From: Prorocentrum cordatum
Lineage: Eukaryota; Sar; Dinophyceae; Prorocentrales; Prorocentraceae
Direction of reading: 5' to 3'
Length of the DNA: 64,000 nucleotides
NCBI GenBank assembly: GCA_963575745.1
Contig: CAUYUJ010014198.1
Location: 193,734-257,733 of the forward strand
Below the pieces are notes generated by a model that did not search any database, was not told the origin of the DNA, and worked only from the letters and a program-made list of their open reading frames with translations. This document shows positions 10,159-20,009 of the stretch, piece after piece. Each line of letters begins with the position of its first letter. Positions within the stretch are counted from its first letter, which is position 1. Both the position numbers and the translations under genes were made by a program.

Positions 10159-10989
10159 AATGGCCTTCGGCCCATCCCGCCACCGTGCCTGGGTCGTGGG
10201 TCTGAATCCTCTTTGGATGTTCACTGGGATCTCTTGGGAGGCCTCTCGGGGGCGTCTTGGAGGTAGTTGCGAGGCCTCTGGGGGGCCGTTTTGGGGGCCG
10301 TTCTGGGGCCTCTTTTGAGCCTCCTGGGGGCCTCTTGGGGCCTCTTGGGCGCCTCTTGGGCCCTCGTGGGGCCTCTTGGGGCGGAAGGCTCGCATTTTCG
10401 GTTCGTGTGCCCTCTCTGGGGCCCCTTTTGGGGGCCGCCGGGGGGCCCTCTTGGGCCGTCTTGGGCGCCTCTTGGGCCGTCTTGGGGCGCTCTTGGGCCG
10501 TCTTGTGGGGCCCTCTCGAAGGCGTCTTGGGCCGTATTGGGGTGGTCTTGGGGGCCCCTTGGGCCGTCTTGGAGCGTTGGACAACAAAAAGGGCGAGAAC
10601 GCCCAAGTCCTTCAAACGCCAAAGGCAAATCACTGATTTTGGCCTCTTGGGAGGCCTCTTGGGAGGCCTCTTGGGAGGCCTCTTGGGCTGTCTGGGGCCA
10701 TCTTGAGCGTCTCGGAGCGACTATTCGGCGACTCGGGGCCCTCGTGGACCATCTTCGGGGCCTATTGGGGCCCTCTTGGCCCGTGTTGGGGCCTGCTTGA
10801 GCCCCGGAAAGACATGCGACAAGCCGCGGGGGCAGGGACACCGTGACGAGGCCCGCGAAATTTGAGAATCTGGGCCCCAGGCGTCTTACAGACACCCCCC
10901 TCAGGACCGGGGACTGAGGCTTCAGGGATTAGGCAAAAAGGACCCGAGGACACCCCCGCTCTGTGCCCAGAGGCGCGGTGGCGGAGATG
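10159..10989 (+). mobile_element. family G1 element, copy A (~830 bp)
   Basis: Homologous along its length to 19105-19956. It opens with TGGCCTTCGGCCCATC then CGCCACCGTGCC. The body is a degenerate GGCCTCTTGGGGCCGTCTTGG tract. A conserved AT-richer island lies at about 10565-10655, then a unique tail (GGGACTGAGGC, AGGGATTAGGCA) and a 3' end that is the inverted complement of the start (GCGCGGTGGCGGAGATG). No transposase is encoded, so it is a non-autonomous, DNA-transposon-like unit. The class is inference. Confidence 0.65.
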
Positions 10990-11047
10990 TAACTACCTTC
11001 AATGAGCGGCCTGCAAGCTCTCAGTCCCGCAGGAGCAATAGCAAGAG

Positions 11048-11080
11048 CAGGAGGAGGAGGAGGAGGAGGAGGAGGAGGAG
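11048..11080. repeat. (GGA)n microsatellite
   Basis: Short pure GGA run about 300 bp upstream of the SUKH-like gene. The rest of 10990-11382 holds nothing I recognise. Confidence 0.9.
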
Positions 11081-11382
11081 CCCTGGTTGTTTACATGACG
11101 TGCCAAGTCATGCCAAGTCGTGCTGAACTCCCGCTGTCCCTTGCACAGGTCACCTGGCGGCCAGTTTGACCTGTAGGTTGGCAGCGGGAGGCAGTGAAGA
11201 GTTGCACCAGCTTTACGGATGAGCCTTCGAGGCAGGGCACCCTTGCATCTCTCGACTCCAGGCATCATTTTGTACGGTCCTGTGCTTTCTGTCCTCCCTG
11301 TCCAAGGCCCAAAGGCACCCTGGCGTCTTGACCCTCTCAAGGTGCCTTGCACGCCCACCGTCAAGCAGGATCAGATCGGCGA

Positions 11383-12336
11383 ATGGCTTCCCCACGGTGC
11401 CCTTGCGCCCTTGCCTCTTCGGCCCATCCTCAGCCGCTTTCGCTGGCCAGCCTCCCGAGGTATCCTTGGGGCTGGCGGCCTCCAGGGGCCCTTGCATCCC
11501 CGCACCGCGCCCTCACCACCCCGCTCGACGCGACGCCGCTCTCTCCGGCGTCCGCTGTGCCCCCGAGGCGGGGGCCAGCTCTCCTCCCCCGAGAGGCGGC
11601 GGCCGCCTGGCAGAGGCTGGGCGGGGCGTGCGGCCAGGGCCCGCAGCCGGGCGCCACGCCGGCCGCGGCTCGAGGCCGTGCGCGATCGGCCCTGCGGCTG
11701 CGGCTGCCCGCCGAGGTCCGGGCCCTGTACGGCTTCGCCGACGGCCAGGCCCCCGCGGGCAGCGGCGTGCTGGTGGTGCCCCATCGGCTGCGCGCGCAGG
11801 CGTGGCCTCTCGCCGGAGGCACCTGTGGTGCGGGCCCGCACGGGTCCCGCCGGCAGGGGCCGGCGCGCCCGGACGGCCGGGAGGTGTCCTCCCCGGCGGC
11901 CCCGCGTGGAGCCGCGCACCAGAGGTCGCTCTTGCCCAAGGTCGCTTGTGCGTGCAGCCGGCCCCAGAACCTCGCCCTCCGGTTCCTGCCGCTGGCAGGC
12001 GCTCAGGACCTGCTGCTGCACTGGCGGGGCGAGGCTGCCCATCCCGTTCGGGGCAAGTGGTGGGCAGAGGCAGGGTATAACCCGAAGTGGTTCCCGATTG
12101 GATTCAACGAGTCCAAGCATGTGGCGCTCTGCGTTTCTACTGTCGCTGGAAGGGTCACCAGATTCACCACGCCCGATGGACAGGTTTCTCATGCGACTGA
12201 GGCTCACAAGCACTTGAACGAAGGCCTCCGAGACTACTTGGAAGATTTGGACGACTATTTGGCTGGCAAGCGGCAGCCGTTCATAGGTTTGGGTATCAGA
12301 GGGCCTGCGGCAAGGTCCACCACCGTACCAGCGTAG
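11383..12336 (+). CDS. SMI1/KNR4 (SUKH)-like domain protein
   Basis: Reads 317 aa from ATG 11383 to TAG 12336; the frame is also open a little upstream without another ATG. From about residue 60 it has the order expected of SMI1/KNR4 (SUKH) domains: an amphipathic helix (LLPREAAAAWQRL), then LPAEVRALYGFADGQ near residue 108 (family hallmark: LP.EL..LY.F.DGQ). A variable middle follows. The late strand-turn is WFPIGFNESKHVALCVS near residue 236, then GRVTRFTTPDGQV and an acidic C-terminal helix (LRDYLEDLDDYL). SUKH proteins are binding or scaffold proteins (fungal cell-wall signalling, bacterial immunity proteins, F-box proteins). No catalysis is implied. The first ~55 residues are low-complexity and may belong to an upstream exon or UTR. 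No leader relic or neighbouring operon partner is seen. Confidence 0.6.
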   Translation: MASPRCPCALASSAHPQPLSLASLPRYPWGWRPPGALASPHRALTTPLDATPLSPASAVPPRRGPALLPREAAAAWQRLGGACGQGPQPGATPAAARGRARSALRLRLPAEVRALYGFADGQAPAGSGVLVVPHRLRAQAWPLAGGTCGAGPHGSRRQGPARPDGREVSSPAAPRGAAHQRSLLPKVACACSRPQNLALRFLPLAGAQDLLLHWRGEAAHPVRGKWWAEAGYNPKWFPIGFNESKHVALCVSTVAGRVTRFTTPDGQVSHATEAHKHLNEGLRDYLEDLDDYLAGKRQPFIGLGIRGPAARSTTVPA

Positions 12337-12454
12337 CAGTCTGTATCTGTGGCCTATGCACCCAGGCCTACATGTGCCGTGTCCTGCGACAGCTCGCATC
12401 CCCACCAGAGAGAAGGCAGTCCATAACATGTGTAGGAGGAGCAGGAGGAGGAAT

Positions 12455-12533
12455 TGTAGGAGGAGGAGGAGGAGGAGGAGGAGGAGGAGGAGGAGGAGGA
12501 GGAGGAGGAGGAGGAGGAGGAGGAGGAGGAGGA
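12455..12533. repeat. (GGA)n microsatellite
   Basis: Nearly pure GGA run just downstream of the SUKH-like gene, directly followed by a G-type GGCGTCTTG tract. Confidence 0.95.
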
Positions 12534-12549
12534 CATCGGGAGGGGACAG

Positions 12550-12790
12550 TTTTGCAGTGACTCTAGGGGCGTCTTGTGGCCCAATTGGAGCGTCTTGGGA
12601 GCCGCTTGGAGCACTTCTAGGAGTGGCTGAGGACCGTCTAGAGGCCTTTGGATGCCTCTTGGGCCCTCATGAGCAGTGTTGGTGAGTTTGGGCTGTCGGG
12701 GACTCCCTCTGGGCGTTTCGGCGTCCCTTTATGGGTTGTCTTGGGGGGTTCTTTGGGCGATTGTGGGGCCGTCTTGGAGCCAATCTAACC
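12550..12790 (+). repeat. short G-type (CTTGGG) tract
   Basis: Degenerate GGGGCGTCTTG and GGAGCCGCTTGGAG motifs of the G1/G2 class, without the conserved island. Probably a fragment. Confidence 0.6.
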
Positions 12791-13105
12791 GCACCAAGTG
12801 CAGTCTTGATCCAAAAAGCGCGGGAAGCAGCACGCATGGAAAAAAAACATAGATGCTTTGATCATATTTGAGCGCCTTCGCCATTTCTTGGGGCGTCCTG
12901 TGGCTTCTCGCAGGCAGAGCCTCATGGTCATGTGGTTCCAGAAGAGACCCCAGAGAAAGGGACTTTTGAGACGGGCGATGCAACGCGGATTTCTCAAGTC
13001 CGCTCGGCTTCGCCCATGAGGCCTCCGCGTGACGCTCTCGCTCGCACTCCTCGGGGTCTCAAATGCAGGGCCGTGGTCTCAGATGCCCCTTTCGCTAGCG
13101 TCCCT

Positions 13106-13287
13106 CTACAGTCGGGGCCCTGAGGAAGGAACCCTTTTCGTTTGGGAGGGGCTCCGTGTTCCTCAGTTGTTGTACAGTCTACCTTCGGTTTTCCTCTGGT
13201 TCTCGATGGGGAATCGAAGTTGCGCTTATGGGAAAAAGGGGCCTCGTTCCTTCATTCTTGTTCCTTAGGTCAACGCCCCAACTGTAG
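13106..13287. mobile_element. short inverted-repeat element, family C, copy 1
   Basis: Bounded by CTACAGTCGGGGC at the left and GCCCCAACTGTAG at the right, which are inverted complements. Inside are GAAGGAACCCTTTTC and GGGGCCTCGTTCCTT. Homologous to 22116-22296 and, more distantly, 22294-22481. No coding capacity; MITE-like. Confidence 0.75.
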
Positions 13288-13417
13288 GAGACGTATCACG
13301 TGGGGCCTCTCGGACCGTCGTCGGGGCCTCTCTCGGGCACATCTTTTGGAGGTCTCGGTGGCCGCGGGGGGGAGGCTCTGCGCCGCCCCGGCGGGCTCGG
13401 GAGGGGTGCGGGTGGGG

Positions 13418-13640
13418 GGGGCACGCAGGGGTTACGTCGGGCCTGTCCCTCTAGAGGGGGAATATTGGGGGGGGGGGCACGCAGGGGTTACGTCGGGCCT
13501 GTCCCTCTACACGGGGAATATTCAGAAGTAGTAAGAAAACTAGCCTGGGGACGACGTTCTGCCTATTTTTGGGGCATTTTTGGAGCATGTTCTGGGTGTG
13601 TTTTGAACTCCCGTCCAGGATCCGCCTGTCGGGCCAACGC
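13418..13640. mobile_element. short inverted-repeat element, family B, copy 1, 5' end duplicated
   Basis: Starts GTCGGGCCTGTCCCTC at 13436. About 50 bp of the start with its G-rich left flank is tandemly repeated at 13474-13522 (56-bp offset). The body ends near GATCCGCCTGTCGGGCCAAC. Compared with other copies, the right terminus lacks the AGGGGGAC block. Confidence 0.65.
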
Positions 13641-14874
13641 AAGGGGGTGTGATGAGGGGCGGCCCCTGGAGGCTTGCTGGGCAGCCCGGGTGCACCTGGC
13701 GTGGCCCGCCCGGGTGAGAGTCGGCGTCCGGCGCTCGGCCCTCGTGTGCCCGTGCGCGCGCCGGCCCATTCGCGTGTGTGTCCAGTGTGTGGGCTCCGCA
13801 TGCTCCGCATCCGGATCCAGCAGTGTGTGTCTGTGTGTGTCGACTCAGGTTCGACTCAGTTTTTGGAGTCAGGGCCGACTCCAGTCGGCGGGCGTTCGCG
13901 ACGCAGCTTCGACGCACCAGTGGAGCGAGTGGCTCCGGGAAGGTTCCCAGAGTGGGCATCCGACAGCTCTGCTAGACGGCACCTGGCATTGTCCCACGCC
14001 CCAACGTGCCATGGGCACGGCGGCGGACAAATCTAACCTCAAACATCGAGGGCCCTGGTATCTGCCTGTGACGCTTGCGCGCGCAATGAGCTGCATCGGT
14101 TATGTTGGTTTCAGTGTCTGCCGCGTTGCATATCTACGGCGCACCACGGCCAGAAATCCTGGCGTCGCTGACATCACCGCCCCACGAACAATGAGAGCGA
14201 GCCGGTCCTTCGCTGCAGACTTCAGACAGACGGTCCACACGTTACTGTCTACGCTGGGGTGATCTGCATACTCTTGATTCATATATGCATGCGCTGTGCT
14301 CACGTTGCGCTCTTTGTGTTTTGCTGGTTCCAGGGCCGATGCCTTTCTGCATCGCCCTGTCAGGGCTGCAACTTCGGATCCGATGGCAGCCCGTCTTTCT
14401 GTCCGCCCAGAAGGAATCGCATCATGGAGCGGGTCGACCTTCCATTAATCATATGTCCAGCTTCTGCACGTGAACAGTTCAACGCCGCATCCACCAGGTT
14501 CACTCCGTCGGTCCACATGGTCTGCTTGAGCCCCATAACTGCTTTATATGTAACGCCGCGTAGAGTCCGAGGCCGATACGTTTACACATTGACCGCCTCG
14601 TGAACCGACGCCTTAGGACGGCATGAGGCAGGATATATCGATATCGTTGGGCCACCCAGGCCCAAAGGTATCCACATCCGCTGCCTCCCGAGGCGAGGCA
14701 GTGAACATTTACCGAAGACCCCTACGGCGAATCACCGCCGCCCCCTGCCTTTTGGAATCGCCCATGTGGCCGAGCGTTGTGGCAAGAGCTTTGTCAAGCT
14801 ATCGGACCTTGTGTTCGCCCAGCCGTTTTGGAAACCTTTCGGGGAACACTTGGGGGAGGATGGCGGGGAAGATC
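13641..14874. other. no gene seen
   Basis: Unique-looking DNA with a GTGTCTGTGTGTGTCGACTC patch near 13830-13860 and several GACTCAG/GACTCCAG motifs. Frames are short and overlapping. No supported gene. Confidence 0.5.
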
Positions 14875-15008
14875 AGGAGGAGGAGGAGGAGGAGGAGGAG
14901 GAGGAGGAGAGGAGGAGGATTTGGTACGAGCGCAGGAGGAGGAGGAGGAGGAGGGAGGAGGAGGAGGAGGAGGAGGAGGAGGAGGAGGAGGAGGAGGAGG
15001 AGGAGGAG
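14875..15008. repeat. (GGA)n microsatellite at the left edge of a G-type tract
   Basis: GGA run broken once near 14918-14935, passing directly into GGCATCTTGGGAGCC. Confidence 0.9.
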
Positions 15009-16022
15009 AGGGCATCTTGGGAGCCTCTGAGGGCACTCTTGGGGCCTCCTGGGAGCTTCCTGGGGGCCTCTGATTTGGGGGCCTTTGGGGGCTCCTCGGT
15101 GGCCTCTGTGGCCGTCTTCTGGCATTCGTGGCCCGTCTGACGCCGTCGGCAGCCGACTCAGGGTCCTCTTGGGGTGCTTCAGGGCCGTCTTGGAGGCCAT
15201 GTTGGCGTCTTGGAGGCCTCTTGGGCCGTCTTGGGGCCCTCTTGGGACCGTCTTGGGGGCCTCTTGGGCCGTTCTGGTGCCATCTTGGAGGCTTCTTGGG
15301 CGATCTTGGGGCGCTCGTTGGGGATTCTTGGGCCGTCTCGGGCCGTCGGAAGACCAAAACGGAGCAACTGCCAAAATCCTTCAATGGCTAAAGGCGAATC
15401 AATAATTTTGGCCTTTGGGCTTTCCTGGAGGCCCTCTTGGGGGCCTTTTGGGTCGTCTTGGGCCATCTTAGAGCCATCTTTCGCCGTCTTGATGGCCTCC
15501 TGGCCCGTCTGACGCCGTCGGAAGCCGCCTTGGGGGCCTCTCTCGGCCGACTTGGAGCCCTCTTGGGGTGCTCCAGGGTCGTCTTGGAGGCAATCTTGGG
15601 CGTCTTGAGTGCCTTTTGGGGCCCGCTTGGGGCCGTCTTGAGGGCCTCTTGGGCCGTTCTGGGGCCATCTTGGAGGCGTCGTGGGCGATCTTGGGGCGAT
15701 CGTTGGGGGCTCTTGAGCCGTCTCGGGCCGTCGGAAGGCCGAACATGAGCAACTGCCACAATCCGTCAAAAACCAACGGAACATCAATGATTTTGGCCTC
15801 ATCGGGCCTTCTGGAGGCCCTCTTGAGGGCCTCTTGGGCCGTCTTGGAGACCTCTTGGGGGCCTCTTGGGCCGTCTACCGTCATCTTGAGGCCATCTTGG
15901 GCCGTCTGGGAGGCGTCTTGGGCGGATTTGGAAGCATCTTGGACCTTCTTAGGCCATCTTGGAGGCCTTGTGCGCCTTTCCGCGTGGTCGGCGGAACCCA
16001 AGTCAGCACCAAGAACGCCTAG
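15009..16022 (+). repeat. G-type tract with two conserved islands
   Basis: About 1 kb of degenerate GGCCGTCTTGGGGCCTCTTGG. Two AT-richer islands (about 15345-15412 and 15730-15800) carry the family motif: GAGCAACTGCCA, then TCCTTCAA or TCCGTCAA, then ATCAATGATTTTGGCCT or close variants. The spacing of the islands (about 385 bp) suggests tandem copies of a unit. Arg/Pro-rich and Trp/Gly-rich frames are by-products. Confidence 0.75.
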
Positions 16023-16029
16023 CGTTCCA

Positions 16030-16310
16030 AGAGAGCCTATCATCGCTTCAAGACAGCCCAAGAGGCCCCCAAGACGCTCCAAGAGGCCCCCAAAGGGGAC
16101 CCCCAATAAGCAAAAATCGTCCCCGTCCTCCCCAAGACGGCCCCAGAAGGGGGACCACGAACCCGACAGTCTAGCCTTTCGCCCCAAGACGCCCCCAGGA
16201 GGCCCCCACAGACCCCCAAGAAGCCCCAAGAGGCCCCCAAGAGGCCCCCAAAGGGGCTCAAAAAGGGCCGCAATAGGACCCCCAAGAAGGCTCAGAGAAG
16301 CCAAAAAAAG
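16030..16310 (-). repeat. G-type tract, opposite orientation
   Basis: The same motifs now appear as CCAAGAGGCCCCCAAGACG, so the unit is inverted relative to 15009-16022. The two tracts face each other with only a few bases between them. Confidence 0.7.
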
Positions 16311-16338
16311 AGCAATCGGTAACGCAAAATGCTCTTCA

Positions 16339-16560
16339 CACCAAGGCTCCCAAGAGCGAACGGTGACGTAAACAAGCTGATAAGACCAAGGCTCCCAGCA
16401 GGGAGCGATGACGTAACAAGTTTCTGACACCAAGGCCCAGCCAAGGCTCAGGAACGGGCGGCAACGCAACAATCTCTGAACACCAAGGCTCCCAAGAGCG
16501 CGGGGGGACGTAACAAGCTCTCAACGCCGAGGCTCCCCGTACGAACGGTGGTGTGAGTAA
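16339..16560. repeat. ~45-bp tandem repeat, five copies
   Basis: The unit has core CACCAAGGCTCCCAAGAGCG and a trailing GACGTAACAAGCT. Spacing varies from about 43 to 53 bp, and the last copy is diverged. Confidence 0.75.
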
Positions 16561-16689
16561 TTTCGGTTTCTGTTTCTGAAGCGCTCTTTCCGTTTCTGTG
16601 CCGGTCCAGGTTTAATGGCCCTTTTTCCTAGTATTTTTTTTTAGTGAAGCGGACGGATCCCGGGCGACTCCCATGGCGTGTTTTTTTGT

Positions 16690-17440
16690 ATTTTTCGGGT
16701 GAACCTGCCAGAGGGCCCCAAGACGGCCCAAGAAGGGTCCCAAAACGGCTTCAGAGGGCCCCACGACGGCCCCAAGAGAGCTTCAGATGGCCTTCAGACG
16801 GTCCAAGAGAGTCTCGAGATGGATCCAGAGGCCCTCAAGAGGGCCCCCGAGAAGGCCTTAGGAGGCCAGAAACATTGATTTCCCTATGGTTTTTGCAAGT
16901 TTTTCGGGTTCTCCCCTATCCCCATAGTTTTTGCCAGTTTTTCGGGTTTTCCCCTATTCAGTCCGAGAAGGGCCCCAGACGGCAAGCTCGACCCAAGACG
17001 GCCCCAGAGGCGCCCCAAAGGAGCCCAAAACGGTCCAAGAGGGGCCCTAGTCTGGCCCAAGACGGCCCAAGAGGCCCCAAAGATCGTCCCACGACGGCCC
17101 CAAAGGCCCCCCCAAGGGGCCGAAAACGGTCCAAGAGGGCCCCCAGACAGCACAAGAGGGCCCCAAGACGGCCCAAGAGGGCCTCCAGACGGCCCCAAGA
17201 GAGTCCAAAGAGGGCCCCAAGAGGCTCCCAAGCGGGCCCGAAGAGGCGGTATGGGATCTGTGCTGCTTGGGTGTAGGGACTGGGCTGCCCCAAAGACGGC
17301 CCAAGAGTCCCAAAACGTGTTTTATCGCGCTCTTAGTGGCTTCCCAAGATACCAACACGCCCTAGTTCTTCCTGAAGAGGCCTCCTGCGGCTTCTAGATA
17401 GCCCTAGAGGGCGCCCAATATGCCACCAAGATGCCCCAAG
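16690..17440 (-). repeat. G-type tract, minus orientation
   Basis: CCCAAGACGGCCC motifs throughout. One island at about 16860-16935 reads, in plus sense, ACATTGATTTCCCTATGG and TTTTTCGGGTT, repeated once 45 bp later. This is a diverged form of the conserved island. Confidence 0.7.
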
Positions 17441-17542
17441 AGAGCCTTCCGTAGCAATTGTTGGGACAAGGTTCCAGCGCGTTGTTCCGTACTGTACCCA
17501 GTTTGGAGCGATCCGCACCCCTTTGACTACGGCTGAGTCTAC

Positions 17543-18259
17543 ATGGCCAAGTCAGAGTTCGTGATTGCGTTTGTGTTCTTGCTCATGGGTGGTGTCAGCA
17601 GCAGCAGCAGTATCGGCGGCAAGCCTCTGATACGCAAGGCGGAGCGTGCTGCTGAGGCACGCGTCGAAGTCGATCCTCACGGCGCGATGGTGGCCGAGGG
17701 AAGGGAGATGGTGCATGACGACGAAGGGTCCCTTGTGGATGCGAGCGTGCATCAAGACTCGATGGAAGGCAACGACGAGGAAACATCTGACGCATTCGAT
17801 GACGATGCGTCGGACGGTGGTGACGATCCAGAAGATGGTCAACCGGAGGAGCAGGAGCTGGACCAGGAGCCGGACCCAGAGGAGCAGGAGGAGTCCGGGG
17901 AGAATGAGACAGCAGGTAGCATGCTTCACCAGGCGTTCATCTCCAACAGCTCTGGGCCGGTGAACTGCGTATGGGGCTCCTGGGGCGGCTGGACGAGCTG
18001 CACATACTCGTACGGGCACCGCCGCCGCAGATGGCACATGTTCCAGAAGGATGACCCATCCTTGTCGCGCCGCCGCTGGGCGGTTTCCTTTCAGCTGGCA
18101 AAATGCCAGGGGACAAAGGTCAGGACGCGCACCCAAACCACTGAGGCTTCGGGCGGAGGCAAGTGCGACGGCGGGTTTGTGGCCATGGGCACCTGCACGC
18201 AGGCTCGTCGTCGCCGCCTCGGCTGCCCTCAGACGCGTCGCCGTCGCCGCCACGACTGA
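17543..18259 (+). CDS. secreted acidic protein with thrombospondin type-1-like motif
   Basis: A 238-aa frame from ATG 17543 to TGA 18259. Residues 1-20 (MAKSEFVIAFVFLLMGGVSS) form a clear signal peptide. Residues ~55-125 are strongly acidic (DDD, PEEQ, EEQEESGENE) with N-S-S near the end. Then CVWGSWGGWTSCTYSYG shows the Trp-ladder and first cysteines of a thrombospondin type-1 repeat (W..W..C). GTKVRTRTQT supplies the R.R strand, and GGGKCDGGFVAMGTC the closing cysteines. Between Trp-ladder and R.R strand is a ~30-residue Arg-rich insertion (GHRRRRWHMFQKDDPSL ...) unusual for the family; it could be an unspliced intron, but no in-frame GT/GC...AG pair fits cleanly. The tail is Arg-rich. Expected to be exported, probably extracellular or wall-associated; the role is not known. 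Confidence 0.6.
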   Translation: MAKSEFVIAFVFLLMGGVSSSSSIGGKPLIRKAERAAEARVEVDPHGAMVAEGREMVHDDEGSLVDASVHQDSMEGNDEETSDAFDDDASDGGDDPEDGQPEEQELDQEPDPEEQEESGENETAGSMLHQAFISNSSGPVNCVWGSWGGWTSCTYSYGHRRRRWHMFQKDDPSLSRRRWAVSFQLAKCQGTKVRTRTQTTEASGGGKCDGGFVAMGTCTQARRRRLGCPQTRRRRRHD

Positions 18260-18711
18260 GACTTCGGAACGTGGGTCCGATATCTGTTCTTCTTGGCATC
18301 GCGCAGTGCTGAGTAGTACACATTCTGGATGGTTGCTCGCGTGGTGCCCGTGTCGCACGTTCAAAGAACTTTTGGCGTCTCTGTATGTTCCCCTTCTTCT
18401 GGGCGGCCCTCCTTTCCTCCTTGGCCTGAGAGCCCTGCGCGGGGGCTGCAATTCGTTTACTAACTGGCCTGTCCCGCTGGATAGTTCTAGGCCCAGCTCT
18501 CTTAAGGTTGAGCCGAGAAGGGTTCGCAGGAGTTGGACGAGCCAAAGGAGGGGAGGAGGGCGAGGACGAGGAGGAGGAAGCAGCGCCTCTCCAGTGGCAG
18601 CAGCGCCGAGCACGCCATGAACAAGGAGGACCACCCATCAGACGCTCGGGCACGCCATGAGTGCTGCCATCTCTCAAAGGGGACGCCAACGGTCCAGACC
18701 CTCCTCCCCCT
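18260..18711. other. no gene seen
   Basis: Probable 3' flank of the TSR-like gene, followed by G/A-rich DNA. Nothing recognised. Confidence 0.4.
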
Positions 18712-18830
18712 TATCCTCCTCCTCCTCCTCCTCCTCCTCCATCTCCTCCTCCTCCTCCTCCTCCTCCTCCTCCTCCTCCTCCTCCTCCTCCCTCCTCCTC
18801 GGGGCCCCTCCTCCCTCCTCGGGGCCCCTC
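18712..18830. repeat. (CTC)n microsatellite
   Basis: CTC run with a duplicated 20-bp end (CCTCCTCGGGGCCCCTCCT twice). Confidence 0.9.
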
Positions 18831-19104
18831 CTCGCCCCGTGCAGATTGGCGCCGGCTGCGCACAGAAGCATCAGAAGCCCTGTACAACAGACAGCCTCTG
18901 ACAGGAGTGCGGGCTGGCGGCGCACAGCACAGAAGCCTCGGGAAGGACAAAGCGGGAACCGACGGAAGAGGAGGAGGGGGAGGAAAGGGAACCTCTGAAC
19001 CACCCGAAACATACAGAAAAATCGCTGTCGACGTGGCTCTCGGAGTCGCGACATCTCGCGCTCTGAAAGTAGATGCGCTTGCCGTCCCCGCGCCAAGCAG
19101 GTTT

Positions 19105-19956
19105 AATGGCCTTCGGCCCATCTCGCCACCGTGCTTTGGTTGTGGGTATGAAGCCTGCCTGTTTCGTTGGGATCCCGTGGGAGGCTTCTCAGGGGCCTCT
19201 CGGAGGCAGTTTGGAGGCTCCCTCGGGGCCGTTTAGGGGCCTCTTGGGGCCTCTCTGGGCCTCTCAGGGGCCTCTTTGGAGGCCTCTTGGGGGCCTCTTG
19301 GGGCCTCCTGGGCGCCTCTTGGGGCCTCCTGAGGGCCTCTGGGGACGGAAAGCTAGGAGTGTTGTTAGTGTTCCTTCCCTTGTGCCCCTTTTGGCGCCGT
19401 CTTGGGACCCTCTTGGGCCGTCTTGGGCGCCGTCTCGGCCGTGTTAGGGGGCGCTCTTAGGCCGTCTTGGGGCCCTCTTGGAGGCCTCTTGGGTCGTCTT
19501 GGGGCGGTCTTGGGGGCCCCTGCGGCCGTCTGGGAGCGTCGGGGAGCCGAGAAGGCGTGATTGGCCAAATCGTTCAAACACCCACGGACAATCAATGATT
19601 TTGACCTCTTGGAGCCGTCCTGGGGGGCCTCTTGGAGGCCTCTTGGGGCGTCTTGGAGGCCTCTTGGGCCGTCTGAGCGCCATCTTGGGCGTCTTGAGCC
19701 GATCTTTCGGCGACTCGGGGCCGTCTTCGGGGCCTCTTGGGGCCCCCTTGGCCCGTCTTGGGGCTTTCCTGGGCCCGCGAAAGATTCACGCGCAACCACC
19801 GGGCACTGCCCAGGGGGCACGCGGGGAGCCCCGCCAAAGTTCGGAACTTGGGCTTGTGCCCGTTGACATCTCCTCAGGACCTGGGACTGAGGCTCCAGGG
19901 ATTAGGCAGAGGACCAGAAGACACGCACACTCCGTGCCCAGAGGCATGGTGGCGAG
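19105..19956 (+). mobile_element. family G1 element, copy B (~850 bp)
   Basis: Full-length homologue of 10159-10989. The left end has CATCTCGCCACCGTGC (19119-19134) and the right end GCATGGTGGCGAG (19944-19956). These are inverted complements at 12 of 13 positions. A conserved island lies at about 19535-19608. The tail carries GGGACTGAGGC and AGGGATTAGGCA as in copy A. No protein is encoded. Confidence 0.7.
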
Positions 19957-20009
19957 TCTACGCATCTGCTCTGTTATTCTTACGTTTCGATCTGGGACCC
20001 TGCGGACCC

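Noticed and set aside
10221-10895. Arg/Pro-rich collagen-like proteins in GGCCTCTTGGG tracts
   Set aside because: Pro/Arg/Gly and Trp/Gly/Leu frames occur in every G-type tract on both strands; they reflect the degenerate 10-11-bp word.
18017-18110. GC-AG intron inside the TSR-like gene
   Set aside because: A GCACCG donor and a GCCAG acceptor exist, but joining them breaks the reading frame; left as a single exon.
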